In this document: one piece after another, positions 6,775 through 11,940 of the stretch
How positions within the stretch are numbered: the first letter of the stretch is position 1
How the letters are laid out: each line of letters begins with the position of its first letter
DNA from: Treponema sp.
GTDB lineage: Bacteria > Spirochaetota > Spirochaetia > Treponematales > Breznakiellaceae
Length of the DNA stretch: 11,940 bases
Direction: 5' to 3'
NCBI GenBank assembly: GCA_031288815.1
Contig: JAITQR010000112.1
Span: forward strand, 1-11,940
Position numbers and translations under genes: made by a program
Notes under the pieces: model-generated
What the model was told of the DNA's origin: nothing
The model's database searches: none
Seen by the model: the letters and a program-made list of their open reading frames with translations, nothing else

Positions 6775-6797
6775 GTTTGTTGCGCTTCACGCATAAA
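6775..6797 (+). repeat. Palindromic repeat, copy 2 (GTTTGTYGCGCTTC type)
   Basis: Second copy of the element at 6310-6332, beginning 14 bp after the zinc-ribbon stop. The stem is TGCG (6781-6784) and CGCA (6790-6793). Relative to copy 1 the outer C-G pair is T-A, and the innermost pair is lost, enlarging the loop to CTTCA. The flanking GTTTGT and TAAA are unchanged. Confidence 0.5.
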
Positions 6798-6802
6798 ATT
6801 GA

Positions 6803-6831
6803 GACTTTTTTGCATATTTATGCAGAAAGTC
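6803..6831 (+). repeat. AT-rich palindrome TGCATA-TT-TATGCA with extended arms
   Basis: TGCATA (6811-6816) and TATGCA (6819-6824) are perfect arms. GACTTT (6803-6808) and AAAGTC (6826-6831) extend the dyad after a TT/G internal loop, giving 12 paired positions. It lies in the zinc-ribbon to rpsT spacer. It could be an RNA hairpin or a protein-binding operator. The core loosely resembles ArgR-type boxes, but nothing nearby concerns arginine. Confidence 0.45.
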
Positions 6832-6842
6832 CGGTTGCGACA

Positions 6843-6889
6843 GGCTCCCGGGGAAAATACGGTTTCCGTACCAGTTTGTTTTTGGAGCC
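6843..6889 (+). promoter_or_regulatory. Structured leader upstream of rpsT
   Basis: GGCTCC (6843-6848) can pair with GGAGCC (6884-6889), enclosing a small hairpin TACGG-TTT-CCGTA (6858-6870). With the palindrome at 6803-6831, most of the 170-bp spacer before rpsT could fold. S20 synthesis in E. coli is autogenously controlled at translation from a non-AUG start, so a regulatory leader is plausible, but no similarity to the E. coli leader is claimed. No convincing separate promoter was found here; TTGCGA (6835-6840) has no good -10 partner. Confidence 0.3.
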
Positions 6890-6930
6890 GGTTCAGGTTT
6901 CTAAAGGTTTTTAGGTAGTGGAGGATTTTT

Positions 6931-7206
6931 TTGGCTAAGAAAATTAGTTCCGCTGAAAAGCGTCACCGGCAGAGCGAGGAACGCCGGATTCGGAACAAGG
7001 CGGTAAAAAGCGCGGTAAGGACCAGCGCCAAAAAATTTTTGGTTCTGGCCCGGAAAAAGGAAGTTGGTGAAGCCGAGACGGCGCTTAGAGACATGATTAA
7101 AAAAATCGATGTCGCGGCGCAGAAGGGGATTATTAAGAAAAATACGGCGGCCCGTAAAAAATCCCGGATGCAGCGTTTTTTCAACTCTCTCAAAACAGCT
7201 CAGTAA
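6931..7206 (+). CDS. rpsT: 30S ribosomal protein S20 (bS20)
   Basis: bS20 is a primary 16S rRNA-binding protein of the small subunit. The 91-residue, very Lys/Arg-rich, all-helical product begins MAKKISSAEKRHRQSEERR and has the C-terminal IIKKNTAARKKSRMQRFFN motif typical of the family. Length is standard (about 85-95). The start is TTG 6931, with GGAGG at 6920-6924 placed 6 nt upstream. No in-frame ATG or GTG exists nearby, and the alignment with family N-termini supports TTG. E. coli rpsT also uses UUG as part of autoregulation, so this may be functional rather than incidental. Lys codons are mostly AAA/AAG with lower local GC, as usual for r-protein genes. hup follows after 38 bp. Confidence 0.95.
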   Translation: MAKKISSAEKRHRQSEERRIRNKAVKSAVRTSAKKFLVLARKKEVGEAETALRDMIKKIDVAAQKGIIKKNTAARKKSRMQRFFNSLKTAQ

Positions 7207-7244
7207 ATTTGTTAGTATGAATTTGTTTTTCTGCGGATATCTTG

Positions 7245-7571
7245 GTGGCGGAAAAGTATACAAAAATAGAAATTGTTGATTCTCTGTGTGAAAAAACCGG
7301 TATAAGCCGCAAGAAGATCAGAGCCGTTCTCGATAGCTTTATTGGTGAGTTGAAAGACGCCCTGGTGGAAAACAAAGCAATTGAACTGAGGGGGTTTGGC
7401 ACCTTTGAAATCAAAGTCCGCAAGGGCCGGGAAAAGGCAAGAAATCCCCGGACGGGGGAAATTGTTTCGGCCATGTCCCATGGAACCGTTATCTTCAGGC
7501 CCGGCAGGGAATTGAAGCGGGATGTGTGGAATTTGGGTTTTCCGCAAGACAAGGCGCAAGAGGAGAAATGA
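7245..7571 (+). CDS. hup: HU/IHF-family DNA-binding protein
   Basis: HU-type proteins are small dimeric nucleoid proteins that bend DNA through two beta arms. The 108-residue product shows the family signature at about residues 50-70 (GFGTFEIKVRKGREKARNP), with the intercalating proline at Pro68 in RNPRTGE. The helical dimer base is at 5-45 (KIEIVDSLCEKTGISRKK). Typical HU is about 90 residues; this one carries a short polar C-terminal tail of about 15 residues (WNLGFPQDKAQEEK). GTG 7245 is chosen because weak GGAT at 7235-7238 is 6-7 nt upstream. TTG 7242 would add only one residue and sits closer. The stop TGA overlaps the ATG of lnt. The tail may partly exist to place the lnt ribosome-binding site (AGAGGAG, 7559-7565). 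Confidence 0.93.
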   Translation: MAEKYTKIEIVDSLCEKTGISRKKIRAVLDSFIGELKDALVENKAIELRGFGTFEIKVRKGREKARNPRTGEIVSAMSHGTVIFRPGRELKRDVWNLGFPQDKAQEEK

Positions 7572-9232
7572 GGGTCGATAAAAACCGGTTTTGGGGATCT
7601 ATCCTTGTCAATTTTGGCCTGGAGATCCTGGGAGCGGTGCTGTTTGCCCTTTCCTTCCCCAATCTGCTGATTGAGAAAGGCCTCCCCTTGCTTGGATGGG
7701 TAGCCTTTATCCCGGTTTTTATCCTTATCCGCCGGATAAGCCTGGTTTCCGCTTTTTTTTGGGGCGCCCTCTACGGTTTTGCCGCTTACAGCCTCTTCAA
7801 TTACTGGCTTAGCCTTTTCCACCCCCTGGCGGGGCTGATTGTCAATTCCATCTACCTTGTCTACCTGGGGCTTCTTTTTCCCTTCCTCAAGATCGCGGAA
7901 CTCCTCCTGCCCCGGAAGGGCTATATCCTCCAGTGGTGCATGTGGCTCGCCTACGAGTACCTCCGTACCCGGGGCTTTCTCGGTTACCCCTACGGGATTT
8001 CGGGCTATACTCAATGGACGGTGCTTCCGCTTATCCAGATAGCCAGCCTCTTCGGGGTCTGGGGGGTGTCGGCCCTGGTGGTTTTTCCTTCCCTGTGGCT
8101 TGGCCGGGCGCTGGGGGATTGGAAGGCGGTTGAGGGCCCAAAGGCAATGTTGCGGGCTGTCGGCGTTTTTTTCCGCCGGGAGCGTTTAAGCGCCCTGCTC
8201 TGGTTCGGCTGCCTCTGCGCCGCCCTGGTTTACGGTTTTGTTTCCCCCATCGACTATAGCGGCGCTCCCAGCGTCCGGATCGCCCTTATCCAGCACAATA
8301 CGGATCCCTGGCGGGGGGATATGCCCGGTTATTGGCAGAATTACCGGGTCTTGCGCCGCCTTTCCGATGAAGCTCTGGCGGCGGAGCCTAAGCCGGATCT
8401 GGTGGTATGGTCCGAAACGGCTTTTGTCCCCCGGATCTACTGGCATACCAATTACCACAGCGATCAGGAGTCCTGGGAAATTGTAAGGGATCTTTTGGAG
8501 TACCTTTCCCGGCAGACTGTCCCTTTTGTCATCGGAAACGACGACGCCCGGCGGGAGGGGGATGGCAAGGGCGGATGGGAAGAGGTGGATTACAACGCGG
8601 TCATGCTTTTCGAGAAGGGGCTCAATACCCAATCCTACCGTAAAGTCCACCTGGTGCCTTTTACCGAACATTTCCCCTACGAAAAACAGTTTCCCTGGAT
8701 CTACAACGCCCTGAAAAACGCCGATACCCATTTCTGGAAAAAAGGGGAGGAGTACACGGTTTTTTCCGCCGGAGGGATCAAATTTTCCACTCCCATCTGC
8801 TTTGAGGATACCTTCGGCTATCTGAGCAGGGAGTTTGTGCGGGCCGGGGCGGAAGTCATTGTCAACCTCTCCAACGACGCCTGGTCTCACAGCCTTCCCG
8901 CCCAGAACCAGCACCTGTCCCTGGCGGTTTTCCGGGCGGTGGAAAACCGGCGTTCCATGGTCCGCTCCACCGCTTCGGGACAGACCTGCTCAGTGGATCC
9001 TAACGGAAAAGTGCTTGCCCTGGCGCCTCCCTTTACGGAAGCCTGGCTTATCGCCGAGGCGCCGGTGCTTAGTCTCAATTCCCTTTATACCCGCTGGGGC
9101 GACTGGCTTGCCCTGATTTTTGTCGGGGTTGCCTTTACCCTGTTGATTTTTACCGTGGCCTTGCGTATAATTACCTTAATAAAAAACAGATTTATCTGCA
9201 GACAAACGATTTCGGCGAAACTAAAGGGATAA
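7568..9232 (+). CDS. lnt: Apolipoprotein N-acyltransferase
   Basis: Lnt transfers a third acyl chain from phospholipid to the N-terminal cysteine of lipoproteins in the inner membrane. The start is ATG 7568 (MRVDKNRFWG), overlapping the hup stop as ATGA with AGAGGAG at 7559-7565; the open frame further upstream lies inside hup. The product has 554 residues. About six hydrophobic segments fill residues 8-230, followed by a nitrilase-like periplasmic domain (about 235-500) and a C-terminal hydrophobic segment (about 512-540). The catalytic triad is present: Glu283 (VVWSETAFVP), Lys359 (YRKVHLVPFTEHFP) and Cys411 (TPICFEDTFG). This matches E. coli Glu267, Lys335 and Cys387. The protein is somewhat longer than E. 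coli Lnt (512). Spirochaetes are rich in lipoproteins, so a complete Lnt fits. The 3' end holds a promoter for the next genes. Confidence 0.95.
   Translation: MRVDKNRFWGSILVNFGLEILGAVLFALSFPNLLIEKGLPLLGWVAFIPVFILIRRISLVSAFFWGALYGFAAYSLFNYWLSLFHPLAGLIVNSIYLVYLGLLFPFLKIAELLLPRKGYILQWCMWLAYEYLRTRGFLGYPYGISGYTQWTVLPLIQIASLFGVWGVSALVVFPSLWLGRALGDWKAVEGPKAMLRAVGVFFRRERLSALLWFGCLCAALVYGFVSPIDYSGAPSVRIALIQHNTDPWRGDMPGYWQNYRVLRRLSDEALAAEPKPDLVVWSETAFVPRIYWHTNYHSDQESWEIVRDLLEYLSRQTVPFVIGNDDARREGDGKGGWEEVDYNAVMLFEKGLNTQSYRKVHLVPFTEHFPYEKQFPWIYNALKNADTHFWKKGEEYTVFSAGGIKFSTPICFEDTFGYLSREFVRAGAEVIVNLSNDAWSHSLPAQNQHLSLAVFRAVENRRSMVRSTASGQTCSVDPNGKVLALAPPFTEAWLIAEAPVLSLNSLYTRWGDWLALIFVGVAFTLLIFTVALRIITLIKNRFICRQTISAKLKG
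9143..9171 (+). promoter_or_regulatory. Strong sigma-70-type promoter inside the 3' end of lnt
   Basis: TTGATT (9143-9148) and TATAAT (9166-9171) are separated by exactly 17 bp. The -10 is a perfect consensus and the -35 matches four of six positions. Transcription would start near 9178 and give a leader of about 95 nt before the receiver gene at 9273. The sequence also encodes the last membrane segment of Lnt, so AT-richness from hydrophobic codons is a caution, but the exact spacing is convincing. Confidence 0.6.
9187..9198 (+). repeat. Small hairpin at the 5' end of the predicted leader
   Basis: CAGAT (9187-9191) and ATCTG (9194-9198) pair around TT, about 10 nt after the start point predicted from the promoter at 9143-9171. 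It could stabilise the 5' end or be a small operator. It is short and inside lnt coding sequence, so it may be chance. Confidence 0.25.
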
Positions 9233-9272
9233 AGCTGGAAATAGGTTTCTGGTGGTAACGAGGAAGGAGTAA

Positions 9273-9956
9273 ATGAACACCCGGAAGAAGATACTCATCG
9301 TGGATGACGAGCAGCTCAATCTTGAATTCTTCGAGGTAATGCTTTCCAAATTGGGGTTTGTTGTTGAAAAGGCCAATGACGGACTTGAGGCCGTTGATAA
9401 GGTCAAACATTTTTACCCGGATCTGATTTTGCTGGATAATATCATGCCTCGGATGTCCGGGTGGGAAGTAACCAAGACCCTTAAAAATGACCCAAAATAC
9501 CGGGATATTCCTATTGTTATGTTTTCCGCCCTGGATGACGTGAAGGATAAACTTGAAGGCTACCAGTTGGGGGTGGAGGATTATATCACCAAACCCTTCA
9601 ATTTTTCGGAGGTTCTTGCTCGGATTCGGGTGGTACTGCGGAACCGGGAAATATTTGCCCAAATTGCCCTTCGGGAATCCCGGCTTAATCTGGCGGATAC
9701 GCTCAAAGAGGACGTCAAAACCATTTTGTCCGGTTTTACCAAAAACATAGACGAACTGGACTCCGCCGTTTCCGTATACCCGAACCAGTCAAACCTTGAG
9801 GCGATTAAAGAAAAAACCGTTTTCTTGCGCAAACATATCGCGGAGCTTGACGCCCATATTGAAAGGGTTTCCCGGGAATGGGAAGAACTCAAGAAAAACG
9901 AGATAACCTTGGCGGAACTGGAAAACCAGTACCGGAATTATACACAGCAGGAATGA
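9273..9956 (+). CDS. Response-regulator receiver with helical C-terminal tail
   Basis: A CheY-like receiver occupies residues 5-125: acidic pair Asp11-Asp12 (ILIVDDEQ), phosphoacceptor Asp55 (DLILLDNIMP), Ser85 (IVMFSA), and Lys107 in the YITKPF motif. All residues needed for phosphorylation and switching are present. Residues about 127-227 contain no recognisable HTH, GGDEF, EAL or other output domain. They are charged, helical and coiled-coil-like (REWEELKKNE, LAELENQYRNYTQQE). It is therefore not an ordinary DNA-binding regulator and more likely acts by protein contact. No histidine kinase lies in the window. GAGGAAGGAG (9260-9269) precedes ATG 9273. The bactofilin gene starts 5 bp after the stop, suggesting co-translation and perhaps a shared process. 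Confidence 0.85.
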   Translation: MNTRKKILIVDDEQLNLEFFEVMLSKLGFVVEKANDGLEAVDKVKHFYPDLILLDNIMPRMSGWEVTKTLKNDPKYRDIPIVMFSALDDVKDKLEGYQLGVEDYITKPFNFSEVLARIRVVLRNREIFAQIALRESRLNLADTLKEDVKTILSGFTKNIDELDSAVSVYPNQSNLEAIKEKTVFLRKHIAELDAHIERVSREWEELKKNEITLAELENQYRNYTQQE

Positions 9957-9961
9957 GATAG

Positions 9962-10381
9962 TTGATAAAAAAAAACGGGAAGAATGATAGTTCGAGAGAG
10001 GTAGTGCTGGGTGAAAGCACCAGCTTTAACGGATTTCTCCGATTTAGGGAGACCCTGCGGATTCGGGGTAAATTCAAAGGAACCATCGAGGCCACAGGCG
10101 CGTTAATTGTGGACAAGGGAGCGGTTGTGGAGGCGGATCATATTTCCGTAGCCGCTCTTACCGTATCCGGAACCGTGATTGGAGCCATTCATGCCGTTGA
10201 TAAGGTGGATATGCTCCAGGGGGCGGATGTACGCGGGGATATCATCGCGGCGAGGCTCCGTATTGCCGATGGGGTGCTGTTTGACGGCCAGTGCAGCATG
10301 GTGGGCGCGGATAAGGACGTGGAGATATTTTCCCGGCCTACAGAAGAGATCAAAGCGGAACTGCAAAGGATCGGCGGCTAG
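9962..10381 (+). CDS. Bactofilin-family cytoskeletal protein
   Basis: Bactofilins (DUF583) polymerise without nucleotide through a right-handed beta-helix and help organise cell shape, the wall and localised complexes. The 139-residue product has the family core at about residues 12-115: VLGESTSFNGFLRFRETLRI, GKFKGTIEATGALIVDKGA and the repeated short beta turns AALTVSGTVIGAIHAVDKVD and GADVRGDIIAARLRIADG. The short polar N-terminus (KKNGKNDSSRE) and a short C-terminal tail (PTEEIKAELQRIGG) are also typical. The start is TTG 9962 with AGGA at 9949-9952. An in-frame stop (TAG 9959-9961) lies directly upstream, and the next in-frame candidate would cut into the core. Tight spacing to the receiver gene (5 bp) and to pncC (9 bp) indicates one operon. 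Confidence 0.9.
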   Translation: MIKKNGKNDSSREVVLGESTSFNGFLRFRETLRIRGKFKGTIEATGALIVDKGAVVEADHISVAALTVSGTVIGAIHAVDKVDMLQGADVRGDIIAARLRIADGVLFDGQCSMVGADKDVEIFSRPTEEIKAELQRIGG

Positions 10382-10390
10382 ATCGGCAAT

Positions 10391-10870
10391 ATGGAGGGTC
10401 TTAACGAAAGAGCTGCGCTGCTGGTGGAAAAGCTGGCGGCCGCTTCTCTTACGGTAGCCGCGGCGGAATCCTGTACCACCGGGCTGGTGGCGGATCTCAT
10501 CGCCGGTGTTCCCGGAGCTTCCAGGGTTTTTTGGGGTTCTTTTGTAAGCTACATGGTGGAAGCCAAAGTTCTGATGCTGGGCCTGGATCGGGAAAAAATC
10601 GATGTTTACGGTCCGGTGAGCCGGGAGACGGCCTGTTCCATGGCGGAGGCCGCGCTTGAAAAAAGCGGCGCCGGCATTGCCGTGGCGGTTACCGGTCTTG
10701 CCGGGCCTGACGGCGACGGTACGGCGGTACCGGTAGGAACCGTCTGGATAGCCACCGCAATCCGGAACGGAGAAATCCGGGCGGAAGTTTTTCATTTTAA
10801 GGATTCTCGTAACAATATACGGAATAGGGCGGCGGCCTCCGCTGTTGAGGCCCTGTTGAAACGGTTATAA
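10391..10870 (+). CDS. pncC: Nicotinamide-nucleotide amidase (stand-alone CinA C-terminal domain, PncC)
   Basis: PncC deamidates nicotinamide mononucleotide to nicotinate mononucleotide, recycling NMN such as that released by NAD-dependent DNA ligase. The 159-residue product is one CinA C-terminal domain with the usual motifs: VAAAESCTTGLVAD (Ser27, the family's proposed nucleophile), SYMVEAK (Tyr54, Lys59), GPVSRETA, and VTGLAGPDGDGTAVPVGTVW. The N-terminal MoCF/COG1058 domain found in full CinA is absent, as in E. coli PncC (YgaD), so a link to competence should not be assumed. ATG 10391 follows the bactofilin stop by 9 bp without a clear upstream ribosome-binding site, so coupling is likely. 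rho follows after 15 bp. Confidence 0.9.
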   Translation: MEGLNERAALLVEKLAAASLTVAAAESCTTGLVADLIAGVPGASRVFWGSFVSYMVEAKVLMLGLDREKIDVYGPVSRETACSMAEAALEKSGAGIAVAVTGLAGPDGDGTAVPVGTVWIATAIRNGEIRAEVFHFKDSRNNIRNRAAASAVEALLKRL

Positions 10871-10885
10871 GGAGCGATTTTCATA

Positions 10886-11940
10886 ATGGGAATTGTACGG
10901 AGAGGCAGAAAACCTAAACTGCAGGTACAGGAAACCAGCGAAGAAGTGTTGAATTTTGACCCGGAGGACGAGTCGTCTGACCGCAAGGTAAATGACGTGA
11001 CCGAGTCCCTTGTGGAAGAAACCGATCTGGAAGAAGACGGTGACGGAACCGGCGGCAAGGCGGTGGTAGTTCGGGCCCGGCCAAGGAAAAACTCGGTCTA
11101 CCGGGAAAGCCGGGTTCGTCCCGACAGCGGGATTGGCCCGGAAGCGGCGCCGGTGGGAATTCCCGCCGAAAACCGTTTTGCGGATGCTCCGGGCCGTCCT
11201 TCCCCCCAGGAGCCCCAAGCGCATCAGGGCCGGTATACGCCCCCGGCGGAGGAGAATCCCCAGACGGTTCCGGCAAACGACAACTCCTGGCAGAACCCGG
11301 GGACCTATTCAAGGCCCCGTTCTCCCAGGACCTCATCCTTCCGTATGGAACCTTCCAGCCGGGGTTTTGGGGAGGGTTCCGGCCCGGCGGCTTATGTTCC
11401 CAGCGGCGCCCCTATTTCGCTGCCCAAGAATCTTCCTCCCATGCCGGATATTTACGGCAAGCCGGAGCCCAGGATCGATCAGGATAACGGGAAGCCCCGG
11501 CTCTGCATCAATGAGCTTATCCGGCTCAATATGATGGATCTGCGGGATCTGGCGGCCTGTTACAATATTTCCCATGAAGACATGGTTAATATGAAAAAGC
11601 AGGAGATCATCTTCTCCCTGCTTAAGGCCCATACCGAGCAGGGCGGGGTCATCTACGCCTACGGCTCCCTGGAGATCCTCCCCGACAGCTACGGTTTCCT
11701 CAGGAGCCCCCAGAATTCCTACCTTCCCGGCCCGGACGACATCTACATCAGCCCCAGCCAGATCCGGCTTTTTGCCCTGAAAACCGGCGATACGGTATAC
11801 GGCCAGATCCGCAGCCCCAAAGAGCAGGAGCGTTTCTTCGCCATGCTCCGGGTGGAAACGGTGAACTACGATGATCCTACCGTAGCCCAGAACCGTATCC
11901 CCTTCGACAACTTGACCCCCCTGTATCCAAACCGCAAGCT
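10886..11940 (+). CDS. rho: Transcription termination factor Rho, 5' part (3' end outside window)
   Basis: Rho is a hexameric RNA-dependent ATPase that ends transcription. ATG 10886 has AAGGAG at 10869-10874. The 351 complete codons visible cover three parts. Residues 1-205 are a low-complexity extension: basic start [11 protein letters not shown], acidic at about 18-55, then Pro/Ser/Gly/Arg/Asn/Gln-rich with no predicted fold. Residues about 206-250 are the Rho N-terminal helical domain ([31 protein letters not shown]). Residues from about 253 are the cold-shock-like RNA-binding domain ([38 protein letters not shown]). The ATPase domain with Walker motifs lies beyond the window. E. coli Rho starts essentially at the helical domain, so the extension is extra. 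It is in frame with no stop, so it is genuinely part of this gene. Confidence 0.95.
   Translation, partial: MGIVRRGRKPKLQVQETSEEVLNFDPEDESSDRKVNDVTESLVEETDLEEDGDGTGGKAVVVRARPRKNSVYRESRVRPDSGIGPEAAPVGIPAENRFADAPGRPSPQEPQAHQGRYTPPAEENPQTVPANDNSWQNPGTYSRPRSPRTSSFRMEPSSRGFGEGSGPAAYVPSGAPISLPKNLPPMPDIYGKPEPRIDQDNGKPRLCINELIRLNMMDLRDLAACYNISHEDMVNMKKQEIIFSLLKAHTEQGGVIYAYGSLEILPDSYGFLRSPQNSYLPGPDDIYISPSQIRLFALKTGDTVYGQIRSPKEQERFFAMLRVETVNYDDPTVAQNRIPFDNLTPLYPNRK

Noticed and set aside
6811..6824. ArgR operator
   Set aside because: The resemblance to ARG boxes is loose, no arginine gene is near, and the palindrome sits in a region rich in other dyads. It is kept only as an unnamed palindrome.
7190..7218. 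Possible promoter for hup (TAGTAT at 7213-7218)
   Set aside because: There is no acceptable -35 box at 15-19 bp upstream; the best is TCAAAA. hup is more simply co-transcribed with rpsT.
7190..8014. 274-codon minus-strand open frame across the end of rpsT, hup and the start of lnt
   Set aside because: It is antisense to three well-supported genes, with no recognisable domain or ribosome-binding site.
8186..8914. 242-codon minus-strand open frame within lnt
   Set aside because: It mirrors the nitrilase domain coding strand and shows no motif of its own.
10103..10795. 230-codon minus-strand open frame across bactofilin and pncC
   Set aside because: It is antisense to two clear genes with biased composition and no family match that I can see.
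10391..10870. Competence gene cinA
   Set aside because: Only the amidase (PncC) domain is present, without the N-terminal CinA domain, so a competence role is not supported.
1..11940. Mobile element, defence island or CRISPR
   Set aside because: There is no transposase, integrase, nuclease/helicase defence set, tRNA-flanked insertion or direct-repeat array. The content is conserved core genes on one strand.

Overview
The window looks like chromosomal core sequence from a spirochaete of the Treponema type, fairly GC-rich. The main reasons are a V-type ATPase operon whose visible order is B-D-I-K (the compact spirochaete/chlamydia arrangement) and the block rpsT-hup-lnt followed by bactofilin and rho. 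The lineage call is inference from gene content and order. Every confident gene is on the plus strand, and no transposase, phage, CRISPR, tRNA or rRNA signal was seen.

Layout. (1) 1-3916: 3' part of atpB, then atpD, atpI and atpK of a rotary V-type ATPase/synthase. atpD and atpI overlap by ATGA, and two strong RNA hairpins separate atpI from atpK. (2) 3924-6307: ispG (4Fe-4S enzyme of the MEP isoprenoid pathway), tight behind atpK, then a secreted TPR protein that I cannot name. (3) 6308-6589: a 282-bp gene-free stretch packed with inverted repeats, a likely intrinsic terminator, and a promoter with a perfect TTGACA box. (4) 6590-7571: a 56-residue zinc-ribbon protein, ribosomal protein S20 (TTG start) behind a structured 170-bp spacer, and an HU-type DNA-binding protein. 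(5) 7568-9232: lnt, apolipoprotein N-acyltransferase, with its catalytic triad intact. (6) 9273-11940: a receiver with a helical tail, a bactofilin, a stand-alone CinA C-terminal domain (PncC) and the 5' part of rho. These four are closely spaced and have their own likely promoter inside the end of lnt.

The genes cover energy conversion (ATPase), isoprenoid precursor supply, translation and nucleoid structure (S20, HU, zinc ribbon), envelope lipoprotein maturation (Lnt), cell shape and signalling (bactofilin, receiver), NMN salvage (PncC) and transcription termination (Rho). I see no new defence or mobile system. The points most worth a second look are the non-coding elements (tandem hairpins before atpK, a two-copy palindromic repeat flanking the zinc-ribbon gene, an inverted repeat over a promoter), the unnamed zinc-ribbon and TPR proteins, the receiver-bactofilin pair, and a roughly 205-residue disordered extension in front of the Rho N-domain.
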